Part shown: positions 7,911 through 8,572 of the stretch, in pieces
How positions within the stretch are numbered: the first letter of the stretch is position 1
Layout: every line of letters starts with the position of its first letter
From: UBA8752 sp042095055
GTDB lineage: Bacteria; Bacteroidota; Bacteroidia; Flavobacteriales_D; Sanyastnellaceae
Direction: 5' to 3'
Assembly: GCA_042095055.1 (NCBI GenBank)
Contig: JBELBZ010000054.1
Span: 1 to 8,572 of the forward strand
DNA length: 8,572 bases
Made by a program: the position numbers and the translations under genes
Notes under the pieces: model-generated
The model's input: only the letters and a program-made list of their open reading frames with translations
The model's database searches: none
What the model was told of the DNA's origin: nothing

Positions 7911-8572
7911 ATGAAACTATTTCGCTCAATACTTATGTCGGCGTTCCTGCTGACTGCTTCTTTTGGTCTCCAAGCCCAGCAAAACTATGGGATTGCATAC
8001 CAGGCCGTCGCCCGTGATGCGGGAGGTGATGCTTTGGAAAATGCCACCTTGGACGTCCGCTTTACACTCCTTGATGCTGCATCCTCTTCGGTGTGGTCGG
8101 AGACGCACTCCGGTGTGCTAACCGATGAGTTCGGTTTGATCAACCTCACCATAGGCAGTGTTGCCGGTGCGGATGATCTGGCCGCAGTCGATTGGTCTGC
8201 TGGGGGCTATTCCTTCCAAGTGGAGGTGAACAGTGGTGGCGGATTCGCCTCCTTTGGCATGATGGCCGTGACGGCCGTCCCTGTTGCCCTGTTCGCAGCC
8301 AGTGCTCCGGAAGGAACGGCGGATAGTTTGTCTGCTGTGCTCGCGCAAGAAATTGCGGACCGGGTAGCGGGTGATGCTGGATTGGCCGCGGACAATGCCA
8401 CACTGGCAGGGTTGGTTGCTTCCAATGCAGGCAACATCGCTACCAACGAGTCGGGCATTTCCACCAATGCAGGAGCCATTTCAGCAAACTCGGGTTCCAT
8501 TTCTGCGAATTCAGGCAGCATCGCCACCAACGCTGGGGACATCTCCACGAACGCTGGGGGCATCTCCACGAA
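7911..8572 (+). CDS. secreted Bacteroidota repeat protein with heptad coiled coil, 3' partial
   Basis: The frame is open to the window end (220 full codons, no stop), so the C-terminus is unseen. Residues 1-22 or so form a signal peptide (basic start, hydrophobic run, cleavage probably after AQA or AQ). Residues 26-130 resemble a domain common in secreted Bacteroidota proteins: YGIAYQAVARDAGGDAL (26-42), a strand ending in WSETHSGVLTDEFGL (62-76), and a closing segment with AVTAVPVALFAASA (119-132). A helical linker (140-169) leads into 7-residue repeats from about 170 onward, predicted as a trimeric coiled-coil stalk. Relatives with this layout are often labelled tail-fibre-like and may end in a self-cleaving chaperone or a sorting domain; that part lies outside the window. 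An in-frame ATG at 7848 exists, but it would add 21 residues ahead of the signal peptide, so 7911 is preferred. Role inferred: cell-surface fibre or adhesin; function unproven. Confidence 0.85.
   Translation, partial: MKLFRSILMSAFLLTASFGLQAQQNYGIAYQAVARDAGGDALENATLDVRFTLLDAASSSVWSETHSGVLTDEFGLINLTIGSVAGADDLAAVDWSAGGYSFQVEVNSGGGFASFGMMAVTAVPVALFAASAPEGTADSLSAVLAQEIADRVAGDAGLAADNATLAGLVASNAGNIATNESGISTNAGAISANSGSISANSGSIATNAGDISTNAGGIST
8418..8572 (+). repeat. tandem 21-base / 7-residue repeats (seven full, one partial)
   Basis: Units begin at 8418, 8439, 8460, 8481, 8502, 8523 and 8544, with a partial unit from 8565. The protein consensus is (S/A)(T/A/S)N(A/S)GxI, with Asn at the third position and Ile at the last. 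Ile residues fall at 176, 183, 190, 197, 204, 211 and 218, and Asn at 172, 179, 186, 193, 200, 207 and 214. Spacing between them alternates 3 and 4, as in a coiled coil with Ile at a and Asn at d. The last two full units are alike at 18 of 21 bases, and the partial unit repeats the start of the seventh exactly. The array is cut by the window edge, so its total length is unknown. Confidence 0.9.

Noticed and set aside
7891..7930. Inverted repeat around the start of the repeat-protein gene (GAAAT/ATTTC)
   Set aside because: Only five pairs with mismatches beyond; expected by chance in AT-rich sequence.
8418..8572. CRISPR-like array
   Set aside because: Units are contiguous 21-base in-frame coding repeats without spacers and show codon-level divergence.

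Overview
The window looks like a chromosomal segment of a Bacteroidota bacterium with fairly high GC. The reasons are: genes lack obvious Shine-Dalgarno sequences; several candidate -7 elements resemble the Bacteroidota form TAnnTTTG; there is a DUF4286-type protein beside rsmA; the TonB-dependent receptor ends in the PGRW-type closing segment common in this phylum; and the last gene has the secreted NYQAVxRD-type N-terminal domain that is abundant in Bacteroidota. I do not assign an order or genus.

Layout. Bases 28-3411 (+) encode a full-length Mfd transcription-repair coupling factor. It converges on a minus-strand block. Read in its own direction (from high to low coordinates), that block is: a DUF4286-like small protein (7799-7464), rsmA/ksgA (7467-6670, overlapping the previous gene by 4 bases), a hairpin, class I fructose-1,6-bisphosphatase fbp (6559-5516), and a BtuB-like TonB-dependent outer-membrane receptor (5428-3452). 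A 111-base divergent spacer separates the DUF4286 gene from a plus-strand gene that starts at 7911 and runs off the window end. That gene encodes a secreted protein whose visible C-terminal part is an array of 7-residue repeats.

How the genes relate. Mfd (DNA repair), RsmA (16S rRNA maturation), FBPase (gluconeogenesis) and the receptor (outer-membrane uptake) are independent functions. Only the DUF4286-rsmA pair shows the tight overlap expected of translational coupling. fbp and the receptor gene each have a spacer with a possible promoter, so a single long operon is not required.

Novelty. Most of the window is ordinary core genome, and I see no undescribed multi-gene system. The most interesting stretch is the end of the window (8418-8572). 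Its heptads have isoleucine and asparagine in the a and d positions of a predicted trimeric coiled coil, and two neighbouring repeats encode the same seven residues with every codon changed. No gene-free stretch exceeds about 111 bases.
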